Below, piece after piece: positions 16,841-27,100 of a stretch of 64,000 nt of DNA. The stretch covers positions 372,001 to 436,000 of the forward strand of contig NZ_JBANCG010000006.1 in the NCBI RefSeq assembly GCF_037026715.1, written 5' to 3'. Origin of the DNA: Breoghania sp037026715 (lineage in GTDB: Bacteria; Pseudomonadota; Alphaproteobacteria; Rhizobiales; Stappiaceae). The notes beneath the pieces are model-generated. The model did not search any database. It saw nothing but the letters and a program-made list of their open reading frames with translations, and was not told the origin of the DNA. Numbering within the stretch: position 1 is the stretch's first letter; each line of letters opens with the position of its first letter. The position numbers and the translations under genes are program-made.

Positions 16841-18352
16841 TTGGCCGACCGTTGGACCCAGCCCCCTCAGGCCGTTTCGCCGGAAACTGAACGTCCGCCG
16901 GCGCTACCTTTCGAACCGTTTCGCGATGCGGGCGCCGCCGTCGAGCGCCTGAAGCAGATATTTGACAGAAACACGGCTTTTCTGCGAGAGCGCTTTGCGG
17001 AGCTTGCCGGTGGCTCCGTGCCGCAGGTGCGCGTGCGCGCCTGCTATCCGGAAGTTCGCATCACCACCTTGAGCCACGCTCGCCTCGATCAGCGCCTGTC
17101 CTATGGTTTCGTCCCGGGCCCCGGTCGCCATGGCATCACGGTGACGCGTCCGGATCTGTTCGCCTCCTATCTAGAGGAGCAGATCGATCTGTTGATTCGC
17201 AATCATGGCGTTCCCGTCGAGGTGGGGGAATCGGAAACGCCGATCCCGCTGCACTTCGCCTTCATCGACGGCACCAACGTCGACGGTGTTCATGCGCTGG
17301 ATCTCGACCGACCGCTCGCCGATCTCTTCGACGTGCCCGATCTCGCCATCATGGACGATGCCATCGCCAACGGAACTTACGAGGTGCCGCCGGGCGGGCT
17401 GCAGCCGCTGGCGCCCTTCACCGCGCCGCGCGTGGACTATTCCCTGCAGCGCCTGCAGCATTATTCCGCCACCGCGCCCGAGCATTTCCAGAACTACGTG
17501 CTCTTCACCAACTATCAGTTCTACGTGGACGAGTTCTGCAAGGCGGCTCGGGCCCTGCTCGCGGATGAGAGCCATGGCTATGAGAGTTTTGTCGAGCCTG
17601 GAAACCTGGTGACCCGGCGCGGCGAGAGCGCACCTTCCTCCGGCACGGAGCTTGGGCGTTTGCCGCAGATGCCGGCTTATCACCTCACCGCCGCGAACGG
17701 GCGCGGGATCACGATGGTCAATATCGGCGTGGGCCCTTCGAACGCCAAGACGATCACCGACCACATCGCCGTGCTGAGACCCCATGCCTGGCTGATGCTC
17801 GGCCATTGCGCGGGCCTGAGGAACACGCAGAAACTCGGCGACTACGTGCTGGCGCACGGCTACGTGCGCGAGGACCACGTGCTCGACGACGATCTGCCGA
17901 CCTGGGTGCCGATCCCGCCGCTGGCGGAAGTGCAGGTCGCGGTGGAGGAGGCGGTCGCCGAAGTCACGGGTCTCGAAGGCTACGAGTTGAAGCGGGTGAT
18001 GCGCACCGGCACCGTCGCCTCCATAGACAACCGCAACTGGGAACTGCGGGACCATCGCGAGCCGGTCCGTCGCTTTTCGCAATCGCGCGCGATCGCGCTG
18101 GACATGGAATCCGCCACCATCGCCGCCAACGGGTTCCGGTTCCGCGTGCCCTACGGCACGCTCCTGTGCGTCTCCGACAAGCCGTTGCACGGGGAGTTGA
18201 AACTGCCTGGCATGGCGACCGAATTCTACAAGCGACAGGTTGCCCAGCATCTGGAGATCGGCATCCGCGCGATGGAAAAGCTTCGCGCTATGCCGAAGGA
18301 GCGGCTGCATTCGCGCAAATTGCGCAGTTTCGCGGAGACGGCGTTCCAATAG
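16841..18352 (+). CDS. amn: AMP nucleosidase
   Basis: 503 residues, length typical of Amn, which hydrolyses AMP to adenine and ribose 5-phosphate. An N-terminal AMN domain covers about 20-200 (PLHFAFIDGTNVDGVHALDLDRPLADLFDVPDLAIMDD). A phosphorylase-like domain follows with MVNIGVGPSNAKTITDHIAVLRPHAWLMLGHCAGLRNTQKLGDYVLAHGYVREDHVLDDDLP, and ALDMESATIAANGFRFRVPYGTLLCVSDKPLHGELK near the end. The start is a TTG at 16841 preceded by CGGAG; no upstream ATG fits in frame. It is not in an obvious operon. A role in adenylate balance is family knowledge. Confidence 0.95.
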   Translation: MADRWTQPPQAVSPETERPPALPFEPFRDAGAAVERLKQIFDRNTAFLRERFAELAGGSVPQVRVRACYPEVRITTLSHARLDQRLSYGFVPGPGRHGITVTRPDLFASYLEEQIDLLIRNHGVPVEVGESETPIPLHFAFIDGTNVDGVHALDLDRPLADLFDVPDLAIMDDAIANGTYEVPPGGLQPLAPFTAPRVDYSLQRLQHYSATAPEHFQNYVLFTNYQFYVDEFCKAARALLADESHGYESFVEPGNLVTRRGESAPSSGTELGRLPQMPAYHLTAANGRGITMVNIGVGPSNAKTITDHIAVLRPHAWLMLGHCAGLRNTQKLGDYVLAHGYVREDHVLDDDLPTWVPIPPLAEVQVAVEEAVAEVTGLEGYELKRVMRTGTVASIDNRNWELRDHREPVRRFSQSRAIALDMESATIAANGFRFRVPYGTLLCVSDKPLHGELKLPGMATEFYKRQVAQHLEIGIRAMEKLRAMPKERLHSRKLRSFAETAFQ

Positions 18353-18446
18353 GCAGGGCGCCTGCCGAAAGGCTCAGACGCGGCGCCCGGCAACGACAGA
18401 GCGCCGCATCTAAGCCTCGGCGTGAGGGATGTGCAAAAGGAGGAAA

Positions 18447-18464
18447 ATAACCGGTACCGGTTAT
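18447..18464. promoter_or_regulatory. perfect 18-bp palindrome, operator-like
   Basis: ATAACCGGTACCGGTTAT is a perfect dyad (also a tandem ACCGGT repeat) in the A+T-rich gap between amn and the sensor kinase gene, about 60 bases before the candidate -35. The symmetry is that of a dimeric repressor or activator site. The binding protein is unknown. Confidence 0.5.
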
Positions 18465-18523
18465 CGTAAGTATTTACCATTACGCAAAGATGTGTGATTG
18501 CGTTTTATGCTTATGAGAATTTA

Positions 18524-18552
18524 TTGACAGTCAGTCATTGTCTTGTTTGAAT
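18524..18552 (+). promoter_or_regulatory. candidate sigma-70 promoter of the sensor kinase gene
   Basis: A consensus -35 TTGACA (18524-18529) is followed after 17 bases by TTGAAT (18547-18552). Initiation near 18559 would leave a leader of about 15 bases before the ATG at 18574. Confidence 0.5.
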
Positions 18553-18573
18553 TCTTGACGTGAGGACGAGTGG

Positions 18574-20784
18574 ATGAAGCCATCAGAGGTTTCTGGACGG
18601 AAGGCGCTGGCGGCCGGCGTTACCTTCTATCTCGTCATCGCGGTTCCCGTTATCCTCACGTTGATTCTTCTCCACTGGGCGGATTCCTACACCGAACGCG
18701 CCCAGTGGGCCGCCCGGCAGAGCGCTGCTCTGCGGGTTGCAAGCGATTCACTGGTCGGGCCGGTCCGCGATGCGGCCAACGACCTTTCCCTGCTCACAGC
18801 GATAGCCTCGGAGGCTCAGGGCCGATGGAGTGCGGACGGCAAGCTGGCGCAGGATTTCGCCCGGTTCGCCCGCCACCGACGGATCTACGATCAGATCCGT
18901 CTGCTCGGCCTGGACGGCAGGGAGCTTCTGCGGGTCAATTATCGTGACGGCGAAATTCGCGTCGTTCCGGAAGATGAACTGCAGGACAAGCAGGGACGTC
19001 CCTATTTCCGGGGCGGGGTCCTGCTCCCCCCAGGCGACATCTACCTGTCGCGCTTCGATCTGAACATGGAGCACGGCAAGGTTGAAGTCCCGCACCGCCC
19101 GACCGTGCGGCTAGTACAGGGCGTATTTGGTCCGGACGGCCGGAAACTGGGGCTTCTCGTTCTCAACCTCGACGGCGACCGTATCCTGGGCGTCCTCGCT
19201 CATCGGGATCGGAACTCGGATCTGGGGTATTGGCTGCTCAATTCGCAAGGCTACTGGCTCTACGACGAGAACCCGTCTCTATGCTGGGGCTTTCAGCTCG
19301 GGCTCAACCGCACGGTTGCCGATGTCGAAGGTCTGGGCGACGTTCTGAAAAGCCCGTCCGGCGGTCTCATAGAGACCCCGCAGGGCCAATTCGCCTTCAA
19401 CCGCATCAATCTCAACAGCCATACGGCCCCCTACGGCCTGATCGAGGGATCGCAGCACACCGTTATCAGCGAGGAGCCCTACTGGATTCTGGCGACGATC
19501 GTCGCCGAAGACCATCTTTATTCGAGCTCGCAGGCGCGTCTTGAGATCATGATTGCGGTCTGCGCCGCCTTTCTCGCGTGTCTCGTGCCGGTGGCCTGGC
19601 TTTGGGGGCGCTGGCGGGCCCGGGGCGAAAGGGACAAGTGGCGCGCCAAGATCTATGCCGAGGTGATCGAGCAGAGCGACGAACTCGTCTATGTCACCAC
19701 GCCGGACATGACCATCGAGTTCGCCAACCCGGCGGTGGAGCGGCTGACGGGCTATTCGCGCGAGGAAATCGCCGGCAAGACGCCGCGACTGTTCAAGTCC
19801 GACAAGCAGAGCGATGCGCTTTACGCTTCTGTCTGGGACAAGGCGCGTGGCCGGAAGTCCGTGCGCGCCCTCTTCATCAACCGGCGCAAGGACGGCACGG
19901 AATTCTACGAGAGCAAGAACGTTTCCTCGCTGATCGACCACAACGGGCGCGTTACCCATCTCGTCTCCGTTGGCCACGATGTCTCTGCCGAGCACGAGCG
20001 TCAGGAGCGCGAAATGCGCCTCGTCGATCAGCTTTCCGCCCAGTTGTCGCACCACTTCAACAACCTGCTCGGGCCGATCATCAACTATGCGGAGATGGCG
20101 GCCGACACCGCTCAGGAGAACGCGCAATCCGGTATCCGCGCGGATATCGAAAAGGTGCTGACGGGCGCGAACCGGTTGCGCGACGTGCTGGGCAAGATCT
20201 CCGCCATGTCCCTCGGTTCGCAACTTTCCCAGGGCGTTCAGGCGGTTGGGCCGGTAGTGCGCGGCATCCTCAAGATCGAGCAGTCGTCGCTTCCCAGGCG
20301 CATCGCGCTGTCGCTCGACATGGATGACGCGCTGGACGATGTCGGCGTGCGGTTCGACGATCTGGCGCTGATCCTGAGCGAGCTCATCAGCAACGCGCGC
20401 GACGCGATCAGCGCGGAAGGAGAGATCATCCTCGCTGCCCGGCTGCTTGAGCTTAACGGAGAGGCGAACTGCTCGACCTGCGGCGCCTTCCTGTCCGGAC
20501 GGTTCGTCGATATCGCGGTGACCGACACGGGGCGTGGCATGACGCCTTCGGAGTTGCGGCACGCCTTCGACCCGTTTTTCTCCACCAAGCAATCCTCCAA
20601 GCTTGTGGGGGAAACGCTCGGCATCGGGCTCTCCCGCGTCCGAAATCGTGTCCATGCCAATGGCGGCCACGTCATCGTCGAAACCGACGAGGGGCGCGGC
20701 ACCACGGTGCATCTCTTCTGCCCGGCCCTGAGCCTCGATGCGGACAGCGTGGAAGGGGAGATGCGCGACGAGGTGCTGGCCTGA
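18574..20784 (+). CDS. membrane sensor histidine kinase, sensor-PAS-HisKA-HATPase, orphan
   Basis: 736 residues. A membrane helix at about 12-34 and another at 325-345 bracket a large extracytoplasmic sensor (Cache-like, with RIYDQIRLLGLDGRELLRVNY). A PAS domain follows (about 365-480; DELVYVTTPDMTIEFANPAVERLTGYSREE). The phospho-acceptor is in LSAQLSHHFNNLLGPI near 493. The ATPase has N-box ELISNARDAI, G1 DTGRGMT, F-box FDPFFSTK and G2 TLGIGLSRV. A CSTC pair near 632 sits in an insertion of the ATPase domain. No response regulator gene is adjacent, so the partner is elsewhere. Signal ligand unknown. Confidence 0.88.
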   Translation: MKPSEVSGRKALAAGVTFYLVIAVPVILTLILLHWADSYTERAQWAARQSAALRVASDSLVGPVRDAANDLSLLTAIASEAQGRWSADGKLAQDFARFARHRRIYDQIRLLGLDGRELLRVNYRDGEIRVVPEDELQDKQGRPYFRGGVLLPPGDIYLSRFDLNMEHGKVEVPHRPTVRLVQGVFGPDGRKLGLLVLNLDGDRILGVLAHRDRNSDLGYWLLNSQGYWLYDENPSLCWGFQLGLNRTVADVEGLGDVLKSPSGGLIETPQGQFAFNRINLNSHTAPYGLIEGSQHTVISEEPYWILATIVAEDHLYSSSQARLEIMIAVCAAFLACLVPVAWLWGRWRARGERDKWRAKIYAEVIEQSDELVYVTTPDMTIEFANPAVERLTGYSREEIAGKTPRLFKSDKQSDALYASVWDKARGRKSVRALFINRRKDGTEFYESKNVSSLIDHNGRVTHLVSVGHDVSAEHERQEREMRLVDQLSAQLSHHFNNLLGPIINYAEMAADTAQENAQSGIRADIEKVLTGANRLRDVLGKISAMSLGSQLSQGVQAVGPVVRGILKIEQSSLPRRIALSLDMDDALDDVGVRFDDLALILSELISNARDAISAEGEIILAARLLELNGEANCSTCGAFLSGRFVDIAVTDTGRGMTPSELRHAFDPFFSTKQSSKLVGETLGIGLSRVRNRVHANGGHVIVETDEGRGTTVHLFCPALSLDADSVEGEMRDEVLA

Positions 20785-20801
20785 AATGCACCGGTTCGGC
20801 G

Positions 20802-21350
20802 TCACCGGAAATGCGGGCCGTGGCTCCAGCACGTCAAGGAATAGCGTCGCCCCTGCGTGACCGGCGTGACCCGGTGCAACATGAACGAGGCGAACAGTGT
20901 GGCGTCGCCGGCCTCGCGCGCTCCGGTCTGGATCGCCCCGCCGAGATTGATCTCCAGCGCTCCGCCTGCATAGCTCTCGCCGGAACTCAACTGCACGACG
21001 ATGGTGAGTTTGCGGTAGCGGGCAAGCGGTCCGTCGCCGATGTCGGAATGCCAGTCGTAGTGGCCGGTGTCGCTCTCGTCGTATCCGGCGACCTGCAGCT
21101 TTTCCTTGAACTCTGTGATGTCGAAACCGAAGCGGTCCCGGTTGGCCCGGGCGACCCCGTCGACGATCCTGTTCATCACCCACGAAGCCTCGCTGGCATC
21201 GTCGAGCCAGGCGATCGTCGCGCGGCGGATGTTGTGGTGGTGAAGTCCGCCGACAAGCCCGCCGGAGGCGGCCTGTGCGCGCTGGGAAAGCCGAATGACT
21301 TCCTGCGTCTCGTCGGGGGTGAACAGCCTCGAAATCGAATGCGTGAACAT
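20802..21350 (-). CDS. 2-oxoglutarate/Fe(II)-dependent dioxygenase, prolyl-hydroxylase-like
   Basis: 182 residues of the P4Hc/2OG-Fe(II) superfamily. The facial triad is visible: H and D in GHYDWHSDIGDG, and the distal H in FASFMLHRVTPVTQGRRYSL, with the R that would bind 2-oxoglutarate. LTIVVQLSSGESYAGGALEI is the standard core strand. The start at 21350 has GGAG 9 bases upstream; an ATG at 21395 would add 15 residues but lacks a ribosome site. Resembles PiuC-type PKHD hydroxylases only in the core. The substrate is unknown. Lies tail-to-tail with the kinase gene and 122 bases from the mutY stop. Confidence 0.78.
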   Translation of the reverse strand: MFTHSISRLFTPDETQEVIRLSQRAQAASGGLVGGLHHHNIRRATIAWLDDASEASWVMNRIVDGVARANRDRFGFDITEFKEKLQVAGYDESDTGHYDWHSDIGDGPLARYRKLTIVVQLSSGESYAGGALEINLGGAIQTGAREAGDATLFASFMLHRVTPVTQGRRYSLTCWSHGPHFR

Positions 21351-21472
21351 GGCCGAAGTCTCCGCAACGGCAAAAGGTGCACGCGTGTCGTTCATTGCGA
21401 CACAAAAAGCAACAGGATTCGCGCTACGGCGCGTTTGTGCTGGTGAACGGTTCCGTGCCGCCGGACCGGGGA

Positions 21473-22543
21473 TCAGTCCCCCAGACCCGCCGCCACCGCC
21501 TTTCGCATCACCGTCGGCAACGCCTCGCCGTCGAGATCGTGCGGCGGCGACCACCAGTGCCCTTCAGGGGCCTTCGTCCTGGAAGGGGCATTCGCGCGCC
21601 AGACCGTCATCTCCAGATGGAAATGCGTGAAAGTGTGGCGCACCGGGGCGATGCAGCGCGTCCAGGAAAGATTGAGCGGTGCCTGCGAAAGGTCGTCCGT
21701 CGCCGCATCCGGCGCCCACGTGCTTGTCGGCGGCTCGCTCATGCCGCCGAGAAGTCCCTTCGGCGGGCGTCGGCGCAACAACACCGCGCCATCGGTACGC
21801 ACCGCGACGAAGGCCATGCCCAGACGTGTCGGCTTAGCCGCCTTTGGCGTCTTGCGGGGAAAGGTCTCCGCCGTGCCTGCCGCCTGTGCCCGGCAACTGG
21901 CCGTCCACGGGCACAACGCGCAGGCCGGTCGCCTGGGCGAGCACAGCGTCGCCCCCAGATCCATCATCGCCTGCGCGAAATCGCCTGGCCGTTCGTGCGA
22001 CGTGATCGCGGCCGTCAGCTCCCGGATCTCCGGTTTTGCCTGCGGCAGTGGCGTCTCGAGCGCATGAACCCGGCTCATCACACGTTCCACGTTGCCGTCG
22101 ACGACGGTCGCTGGCCTGTCGAAGGCGATCGCGGCGATCGCTGCCGCCGTGTAGGGGCCTATCCCGGGAAGGACCTGAAGTCCGGCCTCGGTGTCGGGAA
22201 AGCGGCCGGCATGACGCTCGGCCACGGTTTCGGCGCAAGCCTTGAGATTGCGCGCCCGCGAATAGTAGCCAAGCCCCGCCCAGGCCTTCATGACATCGGC
22301 CTCGTCGGCCCCGGCCAGCGCCAGCACGTCCGGCCACTTTTGCGTGAACGTCTCGTAGTAGGCCTTGACGGCGGCGACCGTCGTCTGCTGGAGCATGATC
22401 TCCGACAGCCAGACGCGATAGGGATCGGGAACGACGCCGCGCCGGCGCGCCTCCGGCGGCACCCGCCAGGGCAGGGCGCGGGCGTGACGGTCGTACCATT
22501 CGAGCAGGGTTTGCGCTTCCGGCGCGGGGAATCGATGATCCAT
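21473..22543 (-). CDS. mutY: A/G-specific adenine glycosylase
   Basis: 356 residues, MutY of the base-excision GO system: removes adenine mispaired with 8-oxoguanine. Seen: LPWR near the start, catalytic Glu in VWLSEIMLQQTTVAAV, helix-hairpin-helix LPGIGPYTAAAIAAIAF, catalytic Asp in VVDGNVERV, and the 4Fe-4S set C-x6-C-x2-C-x5-C in LCSPRRPACALCPWTASC. A C-terminal NUDIX-like 8-oxoG-recognition domain follows (GAVLLRRRPPKGLLGGMSEPP). The start at 22543 is chosen over an in-frame TTG 12 codons upstream. Divergent from the DUF721-dsbA-smc set, a grouping common near ccrM in this order. Confidence 0.95.
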   Translation of the reverse strand: MDHRFPAPEAQTLLEWYDRHARALPWRVPPEARRRGVVPDPYRVWLSEIMLQQTTVAAVKAYYETFTQKWPDVLALAGADEADVMKAWAGLGYYSRARNLKACAETVAERHAGRFPDTEAGLQVLPGIGPYTAAAIAAIAFDRPATVVDGNVERVMSRVHALETPLPQAKPEIRELTAAITSHERPGDFAQAMMDLGATLCSPRRPACALCPWTASCRAQAAGTAETFPRKTPKAAKPTRLGMAFVAVRTDGAVLLRRRPPKGLLGGMSEPPTSTWAPDAATDDLSQAPLNLSWTRCIAPVRHTFTHFHLEMTVWRANAPSRTKAPEGHWWSPPHDLDGEALPTVMRKAVAAGLGD

Positions 22544-22784
22544 GGGTGGAACAGGAGCGCAGCTGTGCGCCGAAGACAAGCCTGATGCCGTTACCGTCGG
22601 TTTGGTCCGGCTGGCACACGGAGGAGGTTCGGAGCCACCGCTTCCTCAAATGAGGTGCGTGAAGCCGGGGCGGGGGCGGACAAATGCCCGCAGAGAGGAT
22701 AAGGTCCGGCGCGAGCGCGAGCTGGGGCAGTCCCTCGCGGAACGGATCAACGGATGGGCGCGGTGCCCGCACAGATGAGAGACC

Positions 22785-23315
22785 ATGAGCGACAAGCCGC
22801 ACGGTTCGCATCAGACCAACGGCCGCAGGCGAGGGGCCAAGCCGCTTGCCGATCTGATCGGCGGAGTGATGGAGCCTGCCTGTCGCAAGCGCGGCTTTGC
22901 CACCGCCGATCTTCTGGCCCTGTGGCCGGATATCGTCGGCGAGCGTTATGGCGAGACCACCCAGCCCGAAGCGCTTCACTGGCCGCGGCGCAATGACGGC
23001 GGCGGCGGTGGCACGCCCGATCCGGCGACGCTGGTCGTGCGCTGCGATGGCCCGAGCGCGCTGTTCCTGCAACACGAGCTGCCGCAGGTCATCCAGCGCA
23101 TCAACATGTTCTTCGGCTGGGCTGCGGTTGGCCGTATCAAGATCGTGCAGAAACCGCTGAAACGTCTTCCCCAGCGCGCCATACCGCGCTTGCGCAGCCT
23201 GAGCGAAACGGAGGAGGCGGAGTTGAAGGGGCGGCTCAACGGCGTCGACGAGGCTCCCTTGCGTGCCGCGCTCGACCGGCTCGGCCGTGCAATTATCGCC
23301 AAACGCCGCAAATGA
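22785..23315 (+). CDS. DUF721 / DciA-like protein
   Basis: 176 residues. The DUF721 core covers about 20-115: KPLADLIGGVMEPACRKRGFATADLLALWPDIVGERYGETTQPEALHWPR and LVVRCDGPSALFLQHELPQVIQRINMFFGWAAVGRIKIVQ. DUF721 is the DciA family, loader of the replicative helicase DnaB in bacteria lacking DnaC. A basic, helical C-terminal extension (KRLPQRAIPRL...AIIAKRRK) follows. A Gly-rich insert (NDGGGGGTPD) interrupts the core. Position before dsbA-smc is conserved in Hyphomicrobiales. The helicase-loading role is inferred from the family. Confidence 0.82.
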   Translation: MSDKPHGSHQTNGRRRGAKPLADLIGGVMEPACRKRGFATADLLALWPDIVGERYGETTQPEALHWPRRNDGGGGGTPDPATLVVRCDGPSALFLQHELPQVIQRINMFFGWAAVGRIKIVQKPLKRLPQRAIPRLRSLSETEEAELKGRLNGVDEAPLRAALDRLGRAIIAKRRK

Positions 23316-23446
23316 GCCGCGTTTTTGACGTTCATCCCCGATTCACATTTGCGCTGGCAGTTTTTGGCGCGACATGAAAGACCGATAGCAATCGTGATGT
23401 CGATCTCCACGATATAGACAGACCCTACGACTTGAGGAAAAAGCCC

Positions 23447-24088
23447 GTGACCGTGACCCGTCGACAGTTCCTGGAAGGTACCGCCGCCCTTGGCGCCGCC
23501 GCAATTCTCGCCTCGACGCTTCCGATGCCTGCCGTCGCCGAGAGCTTCTCCCCGATGGAGCTGTTGAAGCCTGGCAAGCTCAAGGACATGTCGCTGGGTG
23601 ATCCCAAGGCACCCGTTACCGTGATCGAATATGCTTCGCTCACCTGCAGTCACTGTGCGGATTTCGAGAAGGAAAGCTTCCCTTACCTGAAAAAGGAATA
23701 CATAGATACAGGTAAGGTCTATTACATAATGCGTGAATTTCCTCTTGACAATCTTGCCTTTGCGGCATCTATGCTGTCAAGGTGTTCTGCGGAAGACAAG
23801 TATTTCGATATCATAGAGCTGTTCTTCGCAAAGCAGCGCGACTGGGCTTTCACCCAGGATCCGCTCGGCAATCTGAAGGCGATGGCCAAACAGATCGGCT
23901 TCAACGACAAGAGCTTTGAAGAATGCTTGTCGAATCAGGAAATCCTTGATGGTGTGAGTGCCTCGAGGGAGCGGGCGAACAAGGAATTCGGAGTGAACTC
24001 GACGCCCACCTTTTTCATCAACGGCGAGAAGCACCCCGGGGCGCTGACGGTTGAACAGCTCGACGAGATCATCAAACCGCTGCTCTGA
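23447..24088 (+). CDS. DsbA-family thiol-disulfide protein, Tat-type signal
   Basis: 213 residues. The N-terminus VTVTRRQFLEGTAALGAAAILASTLPMPAVAES carries a twin-arginine motif (RRQFLEG) and a signal-peptidase site. The thioredoxin-fold domain has the active site CSHC (EYASLTCSHCADFEKESFPYL) and the cis-Pro loop NSTPTFFINGEK. This is the BdbD/DsbA-like periplasmic oxidoreductase type frequent in alphaproteobacteria. The GTG at 23447 is preceded by GAGGAA 7 bases upstream; a TTG at 23432 sits on the ribosome site. A stretch near 23700-23800 is noticeably richer in A+T. smc starts 48 bases downstream. Confidence 0.88.
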   Translation: MTVTRRQFLEGTAALGAAAILASTLPMPAVAESFSPMELLKPGKLKDMSLGDPKAPVTVIEYASLTCSHCADFEKESFPYLKKEYIDTGKVYYIMREFPLDNLAFAASMLSRCSAEDKYFDIIELFFAKQRDWAFTQDPLGNLKAMAKQIGFNDKSFEECLSNQEILDGVSASRERANKEFGVNSTPTFFINGEKHPGALTVEQLDEIIKPLL

Positions 24089-24136
24089 CGCTTTTGCGGC
24101 CCGCCCCGCGCGCGCCTGCCTGCGCGGGGTGTGGCC

Positions 24137-27100
24137 ATGAAATTCACAAAGCTGCGGCTGCTCGGCTTCAAGTCCTTCGTGGAGCCCATGGAGTTCGTGA
24201 TCGAGGACGGCCTCACGGGCGTCGTCGGGCCGAACGGCTGTGGCAAGTCGAATCTCGTCGAGGCCCTGCGCTGGGTGATGGGCGAGAATTCCTACAAGAA
24301 CATGCGCGCGTCCGGCATGGACGACGTGATCTTCTCCGGAAGCCTCAACCGCCCGGCGCGCAACACCGCCGAGGTCACGCTGTTCCTCGACAATTCCGAT
24401 CGCACCGCGCCGCAGGGCTTCAATGATGCGGACGTTCTGGAAATCAGCCGCCGCATCGAGCGTGAGGCGGGGTCGGTCTATCGCATCAACTCCCGCGACG
24501 TGCGCGCCCGCGACGTCCAGCTTCTCTTTGCCGATGCCTCCACCGGCGCGCGGTCCAATGCGCTGGTCGGGCAGGGGCGCATCGGCGAACTGATCGCGGC
24601 AAAGCCCACATCGCGACGCAAGATCCTGGAAGAGGCGGCCGGCATCTCCGGCCTGCATTCGCGCCGCCACGAGGCGGAGCTTCGCCTACGCGCCGCCGAA
24701 CAGAACCTCGATCGTCTGGAAGACGTGCTCGTCCAGATCGAGGGCCAGCTCGAAGGGCTGAAACGGCAGGCCCGCCAGGCCTCGCGCTATCGCAATCTTT
24801 CGGGCGAAATACGCAAGGCGGAGGCGACGATCCTCTATCTGCGCTGGCGGGAGGCGGGCGAGGCGCTGCAGGCGGCGGAAGGCGAACTCGCCAGCGTCCA
24901 GTCCCGTGTCGACGAGGCGGCCGCGGCGCAAGGCTTGGCCGCGCGCGATCAGGCGGTCGCCGCGCACAAGGTTCCCGATCTGCGCAATGCCGCCGCCGCC
25001 GCCGGAGCGGCGCTGCAAAGGCTGGTGATCGCACGCAACGAGCTCGATGCGGAAGACCGTCGTATCCGCGAGCGTCTGCGCGATCTCGACCAGCGCCGCC
25101 AGCAACTGGCCCAGGATCTGGAGCGCGAGCAGCGTCTGGGTTCGGAGAACGCCGAACTGCTGGGCGCACTCGACGAGGAAGAGCGCGCGCTCCTGGAAGA
25201 AAACGAGATGGTTGCCGCGCGCACCGAAGAGGTCGTAGAGCGCGTTGCCAGGGCCGAGGAAAAGCTTCAGGCGAGTGAGGGCGCGCTGTCGCGCAAGACG
25301 GAAGAGAATGCCCAGCTCATCGCCCGGCGGGCGCAGGCCGAACGCACGCTCGCCGATGCCCGCCAGCGGCTCGACCGTTTCAAGGCGCAGGCGGCTGAGG
25401 TTTCGCGCGATCTGAGCGCCCTTCGCGACGAAATCGCTTCCCGGACCGATGCCGATGAGCTGCGCGCCGCGCTGGAGGAGGCGGAGGCCGCGCTGGAAGA
25501 GGCCGGCATGCGTGCGGAAGCCGCCGAGATCGCCACCGCTGAGGCCCGCTCCGCGGAGGCCGATGCGCGCGAGCCGCTTGCAGAAGCCGAACGCCGGCTT
25601 GGCGCAGAGGAAGCGGAGGCACGGGCGCTGTCCAACATGCTCGCCGCCGCTGTTACGGGCGAATGGGAGCCGGTCATCGACGCGGTCGAGGTTTTCCCCG
25701 GATATGAAGCGGCGCTCGGGGCCGCTTTCGGCGAGGACCTTGATGCTCCCGCCGACCCTGCGGCTCCCGTGCGCTGGACCGGGGCAGGGGACGGCGCGGA
25801 CGACCCGGCGCTGCCGGAGGGGGTTGAGCCGCTCGGCGCCCAGGTCCGCGCGCCCGCCGTTCTTGCCCGCAGGCTCGCCCAGATCGGTCTTGTCGAACGG
25901 GCGGATGCTGAACGCATCCTGCCGCTCCTGAAGCCCGGCCAACGGCTGGTCTCGCGGGAGGGGGATCTCTGGCGCTGGGATGGCTACGTCGCCACCGCCG
26001 ATGCGCCCACCGCCGCAGCCCAGCGGCTCGCCCAGCGCAACCGGCTTGCCGAGCTCGAAGGCCGGATCGAGGACCTTTCCGCCGAGGTCGAGGCCCGCAG
26101 GTGGGATCTGGAACGTCACAAGGCCGCCGTCACCTCGGCAGTCGAGGCCGAGCAGGCCGCCCGCAACGCGGTGCGCGAGGGCCAGCGCCGCGTCGACCAG
26201 GCGCGCTCTGCGCTTGCCGAGGCGGAGCGGGTCCTGTCCGCGCTGACCATGCGCCGTCAGTCGCTGGAGGAGGCCGAAGCCCGGCTGGCCGGTGAGATGG
26301 AAGATGCGCAGGCAACCGTCGCCGAGGCTGAGGAAATCACCGCCGAACTGGCCGATTCTTCCGCGCTGGAGGCGGAAATCGCCAGCCTTCGCAACGACGT
26401 GGCCACGGATCGGGCTGTGCTGGCTGAGGCACGTGCGGCCGCGAGCGGTCTTGAGCGCGAGAACGATATGCGCCGCCGCCGCCTGGAGGGCATCGCGCGC
26501 GAACGGCGTTCCTGGCAGGAGCGTGCGGCCAATGCCGAACGGCAGCTTGGCGTGTTGCGCGAGCGCCAGGAGGAGGCTGCCGCCGAAATCGAGGAACTGA
26601 CCGAACGGCCCGCCGAAATCGAGGAGCAGCGGCGCGCGCTGATCTCGGAGATAGCCAAGGCCGAGGAGGCCCGCAGCCAGGCTGATGATGCGTTGGTGCA
26701 GGCGGAGCGGACGCTGGGCGACGCGGACCGGACCGCGCGCGAGGCGCTGGAGGCTCTGTCGGTTGCACGTGAAGGCAAGGTGCGCGCCGAGGAACGCGTC
26801 GAATCGGCACGCGGTCGCGCCGCCGATGTGGCCGAGCGCATCGCCGATGCGCTGGAGGTGGCGCCGGAGGAGGTGCCGGGCATCGCCGAACTGCGCGAGG
26901 GCGCGACGCTTCCCGATGTACGGGCGACGGAAAGCCGTCTGGAACGGCTGAAGCAGGAGCGCGAACGTCTGGGCGGGGTCAACCTGCGCGCGGAGGACGA
27001 GGTTCAGGAAATCTCGACCCGGCGCGATTCGCTGGTGAGCGACCGCGACGACCTTATCGAGGCGATCCGGCGCCTGCGCACCGGCATTTCCAACCTCAAT

